This document shows positions 16,540 to 24,771 of a DNA stretch of 37,897 nucleotides, one piece after another. Source of the DNA: DASYSA01 sp036003885 (GTDB lineage Bacteria; Acidobacteriota; Blastocatellia; UBA7656); assembly GCA_036003885.1 (NCBI GenBank), contig DASYSA010000076.1, forward strand, positions 1 to 37,897, in the 5' to 3' direction. The notes below the pieces were generated by a model. It worked only from the letters and a program-made list of their open reading frames with translations. It was not told the DNA's origin and did no database searches. Made by a program: the position numbers and the translations under genes. Each line of letters opens with the position of its first letter. The first letter of the stretch is position 1.

Positions 16540-17910
16540 ATGCACCTCCTCTACAGCATCGCCCTTTCGCTGCTGTTCCTGGCTCTACTCCCTTACTTTC
16601 TCTATCAGGCCGCCAGGCACGGCAAGTACGCCGGCAGCCTTCGAGAACGGTTGGGCTTTCTTCCTTCCTCGGTCAGGAACGACGGCCGTCCGACGATCTG
16701 GGTCCACGCGGTGTCTGTCGGTGAACTGATTGCCGCTCGCCCTTTGATATCCGGCCTGAAGCGTGACATGCCGGATCACCGCATAGTCATCTCGACAACG
16801 ACATTAACCGGCCAGCGCCTGGCCCGGGCATCTCGCTCCAGCGATTTCGAGGGAGTCTTCTACTTCCCTTTTGATTGGAGTCTCGTTGTGCGCCGCACGC
16901 TCGATTACGTGCGGCCCAATGTGGTGATCATAATCGAAACAGAGCTGTGGCCGAACTTTCTCCTCCAGTGCCGCCTCAGCGGCATACCGACCGTCGTCGC
17001 CAGCGGGCGGATCTCGCAGCGCTCATTTGCTCGTTACACAATCGTACGCGGATTCATCTCGCGAGTGATGGAAGATATCTCGATGCTGGCTATGCAATCG
17101 GAGGACGACGCCGAGCGCGCTCGGCTCCTCGGCGCGAAGGCCGATCGAGTACTTGTCTGCGGAAATATCAAGTACGATGTCGAAGTCGCCGCTCAGCAAT
17201 CGCCTGCTCCTGGGCTGGATATCGGCCGGCGGCTCTCTATCTCCGATCAAGCCCATTTGATCGTCGCGGGAAGCACAGCCGAAGGTGAGGAAGAGATTGT
17301 CCTCGAAGCCCTGCGGATCGTTCGCAGAACCAGTGGGCTCGAGGATACTCGGCTCGTAATCGCGCCGCGCCATTCCGAGCGATTCGATGCAGTAGCGGGT
17401 CTGATCGCCCGATCGGGCTTCAAGCTCGGCAGGCGCTCGGAAGTCCCCCCGTCAGAGTACGACAATCCGATAGGCGCCCCTCCTTCCCCTTCACTTTCCA
17501 GTGACGAGAAACCGGCCAAGCCGCATCCACAGGCCGAGGTGATCCTGCTTGACTCGATAGGCGAACTTGCTGAAGTGTACAGACACGCCACGGTGGTCTT
17601 CGTCGGGGGCAGTCTCGTTGCGCGAGGCGGCCACAATATCATCGAACCCGCCGCGTACGCGAAGCCAATCGTGGTTGGGCCGAATATGGACAACTTTCGC
17701 CAGGTAGTCTCCGACTTCACCGCGGGCAACGCGCTCGTTCAAATAAGCGGCAACAGTCCCGAGACACTCGCGGCCGAGCTGATCAGCCTCCTGTCTGATG
17801 CCGCGCAGGCCGCGGCCCTGGGCGCCCGCGCGCGTGCAATTCTGGATCAGAGTCGAGGCGCGACTGAGTGCACGCTTAAGGCGATCCGAACGGTGATGAG
17901 GCACACGTGA
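16540..17910 (+). CDS. waaA: 3-deoxy-D-manno-octulosonic acid (Kdo) transferase
   Basis: 456 residues. WaaA/KdtA adds Kdo from CMP-Kdo to the lipid A precursor at the inner membrane. An N-terminal membrane anchor (residues 2-22) is followed by a GT-B fold. HAVSVGELIAA carries the probable catalytic Glu62, and later motifs include ETELWPNFL, SGRIS, GNIKYD, APRH and FVGGSLVARGGHNIIEPA (nucleotide-sugar site). A Pro/Ser/Lys-rich insert sits at about residues 305-328. No ribosome site precedes ATG 16540; TATAAT is at 16530-16535. The stop overlaps lpxK by four bases, so the two are an operon. Confidence 0.95.
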   Translation: MHLLYSIALSLLFLALLPYFLYQAARHGKYAGSLRERLGFLPSSVRNDGRPTIWVHAVSVGELIAARPLISGLKRDMPDHRIVISTTTLTGQRLARASRSSDFEGVFYFPFDWSLVVRRTLDYVRPNVVIIIETELWPNFLLQCRLSGIPTVVASGRISQRSFARYTIVRGFISRVMEDISMLAMQSEDDAERARLLGAKADRVLVCGNIKYDVEVAAQQSPAPGLDIGRRLSISDQAHLIVAGSTAEGEEEIVLEALRIVRRTSGLEDTRLVIAPRHSERFDAVAGLIARSGFKLGRRSEVPPSEYDNPIGAPPSPSLSSDEKPAKPHPQAEVILLDSIGELAEVYRHATVVFVGGSLVARGGHNIIEPAAYAKPIVVGPNMDNFRQVVSDFTAGNALVQISGNSPETLAAELISLLSDAAQAAALGARARAILDQSRGATECTLKAIRTVMRHT

Positions 17911-19100
17911 GCGGAGATCCGACGGCAATGATCGCGAAGTCCGGGGGGTTGAGGCGCGCTCTGCTTTGGCTGCCCGCTAAACTCTACGAGTTTGCCGTGC
18001 GCTTGCGGGTCGCCGCCTACGAAACCGCATATCTCAAACCGAAGCGCCTTAACTCAATAGTCATAAGCATCGGGAACATAACTCTGGGCGGGACCGGAAA
18101 GACTCCGTTCGTAGAATACATCGCTCGCTATCTCAAGCAAGAAGGCCACTCGGTTGCGATTCTGACGCGAGGCTACTCGCGCGGTTCTCGCGGTAGAAGG
18201 GTGCTCAATGGCTCCACTTCCTCCGCTAGCAAGGAGAGCAATACGGGAGGCGCTGTCAGAGGCAGCCATGCCGGCCCGGGGCAGTCAGTCACTCAGGACG
18301 GCGCGCCGCGGCAGCTCTCCGATGGCGGCCTGGAGACGTATCGCGAGTTTGGCGACGAACCGTTGATGCTCGCCCGTGCCCTCCGGGATGTGCCCATAAT
18401 CATCGACAAAGACAGATTCGGAGGCGGGGAATGGGCAGAACGCGAGACCGGCTCGCGAGTGATGATACTCGATGATGCCTACCAACACCTGGGACTGGCG
18501 CGAGATCTCAACATCCTGCTGCTCGACGCGACCGACCCATTCGGCGGGTTTGAGATGGCGCCGTTTGGCCGTTTGCGCGAGCCGCTGTATGGGCTGAAGC
18601 GGGCCGACGCAGTAATAGTCACCCGCGCACACCGTCCGTTCGATCAGGGGCAGGTTCTGACCGTTCTCAAGCTCTTCTGCGACGCGAAAGTGCCGGTCAT
18701 GTACTTCCATTCCATTCTTGTGCGTCTTCGCCATCTGGCAACAGGAGAGATCTACGACGCCAGGGAATTCGTGGGCTGGAATGCCGCGCTCATGTGCGGG
18801 ATCGGCAATCCAAACGCGTTCGCGGACGACGTATTGCAGATCGGCATCAACATCGTCAGCGAGAGCTTCTTTGCTGATCATCACTACTTCACTCAGGAAG
18901 AGCTGGATCGAGTCAATCGCGCCGCAGGAGAAGCCCAGGCGCATGCCATCCTGGTCACCGAGAAGGATGCCGTGCGCATGGAGGGGCTTCGGTTCGGCGA
19001 TATCCCGGTATACGCGGCTCAGCTTGAAATACAGGGGGATGATGAGGTCAGGCTTAAGAGTTTGTTGTTGAGAACCGTGACAAGCAAGACTGCTAACTAA
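17907..19100 (+). CDS. lpxK: Tetraacyldisaccharide 4'-kinase LpxK
   Basis: 397 residues from GTG 17907, overlapping waaA. LpxK phosphorylates the 4' position of the lipid A disaccharide at the inner membrane. Seen: the Walker A motif SIGNITLGGTGKTPFVEYIA, LTRGYSRG, FGDEPLMLARAL, DDAYQHLGLARDLNILL and the C-terminal FFADHHYFTQEEL and TEKDAVRM motifs. It is longer than typical enzymes of about 330 residues; much of the excess is a Ser/Gly-rich insert at about residues 100-140, between the GYSRG and FGDEP motifs. It converges on the aldolase-like gene. Confidence 0.94.
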   Translation: MSGDPTAMIAKSGGLRRALLWLPAKLYEFAVRLRVAAYETAYLKPKRLNSIVISIGNITLGGTGKTPFVEYIARYLKQEGHSVAILTRGYSRGSRGRRVLNGSTSSASKESNTGGAVRGSHAGPGQSVTQDGAPRQLSDGGLETYREFGDEPLMLARALRDVPIIIDKDRFGGGEWAERETGSRVMILDDAYQHLGLARDLNILLLDATDPFGGFEMAPFGRLREPLYGLKRADAVIVTRAHRPFDQGQVLTVLKLFCDAKVPVMYFHSILVRLRHLATGEIYDAREFVGWNAALMCGIGNPNAFADDVLQIGINIVSESFFADHHYFTQEELDRVNRAAGEAQAHAILVTEKDAVRMEGLRFGDIPVYAAQLEIQGDDEVRLKSLLLRTVTSKTAN

Positions 19101-19202
19101 GTAGCCGACCAATGAATTCCGTATTCATCAGCCCTCAATGGCTGTTGAACGCGCGTCTCTTCTCTCTTCCAGACATCGAGTGTTCGTTAATTCGGAAACG
19201 GA

Positions 19203-19844
19203 TCAAGCCAACCCGGCAAGTTGCAGTATGGAGCGGGACCGCTCAGCGATCGCGGCATAGTTTTCATTTTGAATGTCGCCCCGCTTGAACAGGCAACTCC
19301 CTATCGCCACGGCAAACGCCCCGGCGGCGAAGTACTCCTCGACGTTTTCCGAACTCACGCCACCGGCGGCCGCAAGCCGCACCCCGGCCATCCTCGAGGC
19401 AAGCGCGCGCATATAGTTCGCTCCGCCCATCGGCTCGGATGGAAAGACCGTTACGAGCGGCGCGCCCAGCGACCAGGCCGCGGCGACCTCCGTCGGGGTG
19501 AGTGCGCCTACTATTGAGGGAATGTGATGTCGTCGTGTGGCTTCTACGAGAGGAAGACTCGTATGCGGCATTGCCATGAACTGCGCTCCACTCTTAATTG
19601 CGCGGTCGATCTGCTCGTAGCTCATCACCGAACCCGCTCCAATGCATGCTCTATCGCCGAACTGGCGGCGCAAATCCGAGATCACGCGAAAACCGCCCGC
19701 CATCACCAGTGCGACCTCGACCAGCTTGATTCCGCCGATGATTGCGGCCTCCGCCGCTCTCAGTGCCAGCGCTGCCGATTCAGCTCGTACGACCGCGAAG
19801 ACTTTTCTCTCCGAGACCAGCCTGATGAATTCAGCGTCGTTCAT
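19203..19844 (-). CDS. KDPG/KHG-aldolase-like protein lacking the Schiff-base lysine
   Basis: 213 residues with the full TIM-barrel pattern of the KDPG (Eda) family: VEVALV with Glu43, GAGSVM, SGAQFMAMPH, LTPTEV and AAGGVSSENVEEYFAAGA. Family members split 2-keto-3-deoxy-6-phosphogluconate into pyruvate and glyceraldehyde-3-phosphate using a lysine in an 'FKFFPAE'-like motif. Here that motif reads VTVFPSE, with Thr132 (codon ACG at 19451-19449) in place of Lys; Arg49 and Thr161 of E. coli Eda also appear replaced (Val47, Ala160). Fold membership is firm; classical aldolase activity is doubtful. ATG 19844 has no visible ribosome site and abuts repeat D. It follows the cyclase gene on the same strand. 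Confidence 0.85.
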   Translation of the reverse strand: MNDAEFIRLVSERKVFAVVRAESAALALRAAEAAIIGGIKLVEVALVMAGGFRVISDLRRQFGDRACIGAGSVMSYEQIDRAIKSGAQFMAMPHTSLPLVEATRRHHIPSIVGALTPTEVAAAWSLGAPLVTVFPSEPMGGANYMRALASRMAGVRLAAAGGVSSENVEEYFAAGAFAVAIGSCLFKRGDIQNENYAAIAERSRSILQLAGLA

Positions 19845-19848
19845 AAGG

Positions 19849-19970
19849 AACGTTACTCGTTTCTCGTTCCTCGTTTCTCGTTAAGTAGCGGCGCTCTTAC
19901 CATCTCAGACTGCGATTCGAGGCCCGGAACGAGAAAACGAGTAACGAGAAACGAGCAACGAGAAACGAGT
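19849..19970. repeat. Phrase-repeat hairpin D (ACGAGAA type)
   Basis: Between the cyclase-family and aldolase-like genes. The left arm (19849-19882) is a run of CTCGTTT/CTCGTTC units, and the right arm (19927-19970) is a run of ACGAGAA, ACGAGTA and ACGAGCA units, complementary to the left arm. It fills nearly the whole 127-base gap, ending one base from the cyclase stop codon. Confidence 0.8.
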
Positions 19971-19971
19971 C

Positions 19972-20595
19972 TCATTGCCTGAGCACTACTCGAGCGGGCG
20001 CGCCGTCGCCATCTTTGATCTTCAAGGGCAGGCAGATCATGTCGTAATCGCCCGCCTCCACTTCGCGCAGATCCAGGCCTTCAATGATCACCGTTCCGGC
20101 GCTGAGCAGCGTTAGATGGGTTTCGGGCTCGGCCGCTCCGAACTTTTCGACCGACAAATAATCAATGCCCACGACCTTGATGCCGATATTGACCAGCTTG
20201 CGCGCCGCCCCGGGCGTTATGTGAACAAATTCCTCGACGAACTTCTTCTGGCCCCAGAGATATGAGTTCCGCGTCTTGAACAACACGCGCATGTCTTCGG
20301 TCAGGTCGATCTCAGCGAGCGCCTCTTCATCAATGCTGGATGCGGAGATTTCGACGACCCGCGCTCGGCCCATCAGCAGCTCGAGCGGCAGGTTATCCAC
20401 TGTTACGCCGCCCTCGATGAAGTGAAAAGGCGGATCCACGTGTGTGCCGGTGTGCGAGCCGAAGGAGTAGCGGCTCAGATTAACCCTGGAATCGTTCTTT
20501 CCTATCGTCTTCCGGCGTTCGATTTTGATCGGGGGGTCGCCGGGATAAACTGCCAGATCCTTTGAGATTGGAACCGTTACATCATAAATCTTCAT
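19972..20595 (-). CDS. Cyclase-family (KynB-like) metal-dependent hydrolase
   Basis: 207 residues. The motif HTGTHVDPPFHF (about residues 48-59) is the signature H-x-G-T-H-x-D-x-P-x-H of the cyclase family, which includes bacterial kynurenine formamidase and isatin hydrolase; the His and Asp residues hold a divalent metal. The C-terminal TVIIEGLDL and YDMICLPLKI segments fit as well. Substrate cannot be read from sequence. ATG 20595 has GAGG about 12 bases upstream. It follows the transglutaminase gene by 113 bases and precedes the aldolase-like gene. Confidence 0.88.
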   Translation of the reverse strand: MKIYDVTVPISKDLAVYPGDPPIKIERRKTIGKNDSRVNLSRYSFGSHTGTHVDPPFHFIEGGVTVDNLPLELLMGRARVVEISASSIDEEALAEIDLTEDMRVLFKTRNSYLWGQKKFVEEFVHITPGAARKLVNIGIKVVGIDYLSVEKFGAAEPETHLTLLSAGTVIIEGLDLREVEAGDYDMICLPLKIKDGDGAPARVVLRQ

Positions 20596-20708
20596 ACCCG
20601 CTTGTCCTCTTCTTCGGACGCAATGCTAGTTCGCCCACTGATCGTTGTCAAACCTCAACCGGTTTCGGCTTGCGTCCGTTGTCTTGCAGCCACGGGAAAG
20701 TAAGGTTG

Positions 20709-23090
20709 TCACACTGGGGGCTTCCCTTTTTTGTTTTTGACTTTCTTCTTGCGCGTCTCCCATCGAGACTCTCGCTTCAGGTCAGCAAGAAGCCTCGACA
20801 CCCTCCTCGCGTCGTTATCGTCCAGCCGGGCGCCGCCGAACCGCACCTGATTGTAGACCGCCGTAATCTCGTCAATCTGCGAAAACCCCGCCCCCTCTGC
20901 AAACTCTATGGGCGTCTGCTCGGGCTTCTTGATAAGTCCTGCCCGTGCGGCTATCGCCAGCATTTGTTCGTAGAACAGCACGGCAGATGCGCGAGGATCG
21001 CGTCCCGCGAGTCCCGAGCGCCGCCAACGCGGCAGAATGAACAGTCGGTGCCACCAGGGTCCATACCCGGTCGGCGCGTAGCGACGCCGTTTACTATACG
21101 CGACAGTAACGTAGAGTCCCGCGCTCGCCGCAACAAGGGCTGCAACCAGCGCGAGCAACTTTAGTATCGTCGCCAAATCCCATTCCCGATCAAGAATTGA
21201 GCCGGCCGCCCCTCTGAACCACCGTTTTGCGACCTCGTAGTAGTCGAGCACACGATCCTTCGTGGTGAGCAGCCGGTGCTGGAGATCCACCATCATCGAC
21301 GCCTGCTCTTCACTGTCGAGAGTAACGATATAGTCGAGCCAGAAGACCTCCGCGGCTTCCATGTACTTCTTCAAGCGTGTGAGGATTCCCCCCTGGGAAT
21401 AGTCGTTGATGCCGGCAGCCGGCGTCGGATCAAACTCTACCCAGGCCCTTGTGTCAGCGAAATATACTTCGACCCAGGAGTGCGCATCGCTGGCGCGCAC
21501 CGTGTACAGGTCGTTCACATCGTTGTAGTCGCCCATCTGAAAGCCGTTGACAATTCGCGAGGGTATTCCAACCGTTCGCATCATCACCGCCATCGCAGTG
21601 GCAAAATACTCGCAGTGGCCCGCTTTCGCTTCAAACAGAAACTCGGCCAGTGGGTCGCGCTTGGTGAAGTTCAGGTCGAGAGTGTAGGCGAACTGCGTCT
21701 TCAGGTAGGTCTCCACCGCTTTCGCCTTGTCATACGGATTGTGGGCTTCTCGGGTGATGTTCAGAGCCAGTTGCCTGATCCGCGAATCGAGGCGAATATC
21801 GCCATTTTGGTCACCCGGCAGCTCACGGTAGATGGAGAGAATCGGTTCGGGATAAGCATCCGAGGAGTCGGCACGCAGCCTGTCTTCTCCTGGCACGCTG
21901 ACGTCCGAAAGCGCGGTGTACTGGATGCGGCCCTTTACTCCCTCGCCCCAGACCGCTCTGCTGGTCCAGTCGTACTTGATTCTTGGTATCGGCCCCCGCA
22001 ATCTCATCAGCCGCGCAGCACCAAACAAGGTCGCGCGTCCCGCTGTAGGTTCAAGCACAATCTTCTGCTCGAGTGGCTTCGGCTCGAGTTGATGAACGGC
22101 AACAGCCGAATCTTCGTCCAGGGCCAGCGAATAATCCCTCTCAAACTTCTCGTCATCGCGGGGATCGACGCCGCCGACCTTGAGTGTCTGCTTCAGGTCG
22201 TGTGTGTCCTGCCGCCGAGCCTTCCATGCATCACCGGTGTAGTAGTCCAGTGCGACGCCGCGCCAGCGTATGAATTTGGTCGGCTTCCTGTCGAGCCTTA
22301 TTCGCATTGCGACTTTTTGGTTCTCTTTGACTTTCGCCACCTGACGGAGTTGAACTGACTCGGAAAAGCCGGTCAGCGTCTCCCCATCGGCAAGCCCGCG
22401 CGTGAGGCCGCCGCCGAACCTCGGGATCAAGAAAAAGAAGGGGAGGGTCAGGGCACCGACCATGACCAACTGTGTAAGCGACGCGCCGACGAGGTAACGG
22501 ACACGCCCCCGCAGAGGACTGCTTTCGCGGGGCCGGTCATCGGCAGTCGTACGCTGCGCCGCGCGAGGCTTGTGCGCCCGATGCTTCTTTACACGCAGTA
22601 TGATCTCTTCGTCTATGGGTTTAACCTCGCGTCTGGCGAGTCGTATCTCAAAAACCGCGAGCGTCGAGATAAAGAAGAATATGAATAAGCCGAGCGATAC
22701 GATGAAGGTCGTGTCAAAGGTCAGACCGGCCGCCAACAGCATCTGGAAGAACGCGATCAGGTAGAGGAAGACCCAATCGCGGTCGCGCTTGTCCTGAAAG
22801 AGCTTGGCCGCCGACAGGAACAGCGTCATATGGACCAGCGCGATGACACGCGAAGTCAGATACCCGTCTATGAACACGAACGGCACGTAGGCCAGGGCGA
22901 GCAGCCGCCACATCCATTCACGCAGCCGAAAAAACTTCCATTCCCTGGTATCCGCCCGAAAGCTCAAGAACAGGGCAGTGGTGTAAAGAACGATGGAGAT
23001 CAGATCCAGGGCCCCGGTCAGCGACAGCGCCGCAAAGGCCGTTGCGACCAGCGCGTACGAAGTTATTCGAAAGTAAGTATCGAAACTCAT
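20709..23090 (-). CDS. Membrane transglutaminase-like protein (DUF3488-transglutaminase-DUF4129)
   Basis: 793 residues from ATG 23090. The open frame extends to 23150, but those extra 20 codons only translate repeat B. Several N-terminal transmembrane helices (about 1-160, plus one near 200-220) are followed by an extracytoplasmic transglutaminase core with an intact triad: Cys493 (AGHCEYFATAM), His537 (DAHSWVEVYF) and Asp554 (EFDPTPA). One further helix (about 645-670) precedes a C-terminal DUF4129-like segment. The family is usually encoded with MoxR and DUF58 genes, as here. Function is unproven; protein crosslinking or proteolysis in the envelope is possible. No ribosome site is visible. 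Confidence 0.93.
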   Translation of the reverse strand: MSFDTYFRITSYALVATAFAALSLTGALDLISIVLYTTALFLSFRADTREWKFFRLREWMWRLLALAYVPFVFIDGYLTSRVIALVHMTLFLSAAKLFQDKRDRDWVFLYLIAFFQMLLAAGLTFDTTFIVSLGLFIFFFISTLAVFEIRLARREVKPIDEEIILRVKKHRAHKPRAAQRTTADDRPRESSPLRGRVRYLVGASLTQLVMVGALTLPFFFLIPRFGGGLTRGLADGETLTGFSESVQLRQVAKVKENQKVAMRIRLDRKPTKFIRWRGVALDYYTGDAWKARRQDTHDLKQTLKVGGVDPRDDEKFERDYSLALDEDSAVAVHQLEPKPLEQKIVLEPTAGRATLFGAARLMRLRGPIPRIKYDWTSRAVWGEGVKGRIQYTALSDVSVPGEDRLRADSSDAYPEPILSIYRELPGDQNGDIRLDSRIRQLALNITREAHNPYDKAKAVETYLKTQFAYTLDLNFTKRDPLAEFLFEAKAGHCEYFATAMAVMMRTVGIPSRIVNGFQMGDYNDVNDLYTVRASDAHSWVEVYFADTRAWVEFDPTPAAGINDYSQGGILTRLKKYMEAAEVFWLDYIVTLDSEEQASMMVDLQHRLLTTKDRVLDYYEVAKRWFRGAAGSILDREWDLATILKLLALVAALVAASAGLYVTVAYSKRRRYAPTGYGPWWHRLFILPRWRRSGLAGRDPRASAVLFYEQMLAIAARAGLIKKPEQTPIEFAEGAGFSQIDEITAVYNQVRFGGARLDDNDARRVSRLLADLKRESRWETRKKKVKNKKGKPPV

Positions 23091-23096
23091 AACAAC

Positions 23097-23165
23097 ATTT
23101 CGAATTTCGAATTTCGAATTTCGAATTTTTCCCAATTTCGAAATTCGCAATTCGAAATTCGCACT
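23097..23165. repeat. Phrase-repeat hairpin B (TTCGAATTT type) inside the MoxR-DUF58-transglutaminase operon
   Basis: The 78-base gap between the DUF58 and transglutaminase genes is almost entirely repeat: TTTCGAA units in tandem (23098-23130) followed by imperfectly complementary AATTCGAAATTCG units (23133-23164). Related in sequence to hairpin A at 5404-5501. Confidence 0.8.
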
Positions 23166-23168
23166 TCC

Positions 23169-24761
23169 TCACAGGTCTTCCATAAAGACCACGTGGGCAC
23201 TGCGCCAGACGTGGCCCGGGATGCTCCCTTTCCGAGCCGAGGTAATCAGAACCTTGAACCGGCGCTCGTCGGCCAGCACGGGCATTTCGTCGAGCAGCCG
23301 CCAGGCCGTACCGCGAACGCCACCCACCGCCGGCCTCTCGTCCTTTTCGATCGGAACCGGTGTCCGGGCGCGACGAAACCGTTCCAGCGACCATCTCCGC
23401 TTGCCTTCGTTTGGCTGATTCTCTGCCTCCACCGGAGTCGGCTGAAGGACAGCCAGCGATCTCAAAATCCGATAGAGGTGGTCATATCCGGAACCCGGCG
23501 GCACATCCGGTTCGGCGCTCGGAGTTATCAACTCGACGTCGGCCCGCTCCAGGATGAAGTGATTTGCAAGTGAGGCAGCCATCACTACAGCCCGCTCGAA
23601 CCTGGCATCGACTCCCTGTTGGGCCATTCGCCAGGCGTCCGGGTCTGCCTGGTCGTCCGAACTTTCATCCCTGGACTGATCCATCGGGATGGGCGTCGAC
23701 TCCGGAGGGGCGGCAGTATCGAAGACTATCGTCAGCCGCCACTCATCCTCACGCATGTGTTCACGCACCATCATCTCGAGAGACTTCGCAGTCGCCTTCC
23801 AATCTATGTGGCGCATGTGGTCTGACGGATGATAGCGCCTGATAGCATAGAGGTCGTCACCCGACCCGCGAGCCTGGCTTTCAATTCGCCCGGCAAGCAT
23901 CGGGAGCGCGTGATAGAAATCGTCGAGCGGCTTCGGCTTCGGATAAACCAGGATCTCGCCGCTCGCGTCGATGGTACGCCACTTCTTGAAGAAGCCGGCT
24001 GGAAACTTGGTCGATACCCGAAAACCTGTTATCGGATAGCGACCGCGTATGCCGAACGTATGCTCGATCTTTTGACGGGCGCTGGCGCCCGCCGGCGCCA
24101 AAGCGAAGTAAGCAAGCTTGCCCATCTGTGGACCGGCCGAGCGAGGGTCTTTGATCACCGGGCGGCCCGGCCGCCTCCGCAAGTCCCGCTGGTCTCGCCC
24201 GCTGTGCGCGGTTCCGCTCGCCTCGTTCTCGTCGGCCTCATGCAGCTCGGATGGCCCCGACACCGCTTCAACCGAGAGACTGTAGGTGGGCAGAAAACGT
24301 TTGTGGTTGACGATAGTCACCGTGAGGTTGGCCGGCTCGCCGGCGAATATGTGATCGGGAAAACGGAGTTGCACCGATACATCCGCGAGCGAGCGCCGCG
24401 CTATCACATTCGCGGCTATCAGGAAGGAGAGCATCGCGGAGAGTATCAAATAAAGCAAATTGTTGCCCGTATTCCAGGCGGCAAATCCGATCACGACCAG
24501 AAAGACGACAAAGAGCAAACCCTCAACCGTTACTGTCGTGCGCACGGCGAACCTGAGAATGTCGAGGCGCACGTTCCGGGCGAGGCGAGGAATGATGTAC
24601 AGAGCGCCAAGCAGCGCCAGCACCAGCGACACTGCCGCTGCTATCGAGGCATGTTTGATGTCATTTCTCTCGGCGGCAACCGAACTGAGCATTGCGAGGA
24701 CGAAGGCCAGCCCCAGAAAAAAGACTGTTATCAGAAAATCGCGCACGGCCTGCCAGCTCAT
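23169..24761 (-). CDS. DUF58 domain protein
   Basis: 530 residues. Two transmembrane regions in the first 135 residues (about 10-60 and 80-120) are followed by a beta-rich part and the DUF58 signature IRRYHPSDHMRHIDWKATA, then a vWA-like strand LTIVFDTA. Family role: a partner of MoxR AAA+ ATPases, probably in metal-dependent assembly or envelope processes. An Arg-rich, probably disordered insert lies near residues 185-215. GAGAGGTGG precedes ATG 24761, 10 bases after the MoxR stop. Confidence 0.92.
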   Translation of the reverse strand: MSWQAVRDFLITVFFLGLAFVLAMLSSVAAERNDIKHASIAAAVSLVLALLGALYIIPRLARNVRLDILRFAVRTTVTVEGLLFVVFLVVIGFAAWNTGNNLLYLILSAMLSFLIAANVIARRSLADVSVQLRFPDHIFAGEPANLTVTIVNHKRFLPTYSLSVEAVSGPSELHEADENEASGTAHSGRDQRDLRRRPGRPVIKDPRSAGPQMGKLAYFALAPAGASARQKIEHTFGIRGRYPITGFRVSTKFPAGFFKKWRTIDASGEILVYPKPKPLDDFYHALPMLAGRIESQARGSGDDLYAIRRYHPSDHMRHIDWKATAKSLEMMVREHMREDEWRLTIVFDTAAPPESTPIPMDQSRDESSDDQADPDAWRMAQQGVDARFERAVVMAASLANHFILERADVELITPSAEPDVPPGSGYDHLYRILRSLAVLQPTPVEAENQPNEGKRRWSLERFRRARTPVPIEKDERPAVGGVRGTAWRLLDEMPVLADERRFKVLITSARKGSIPGHVWRSAHVVFMEDL

Positions 24762-24771
24762 ATACCACCTC

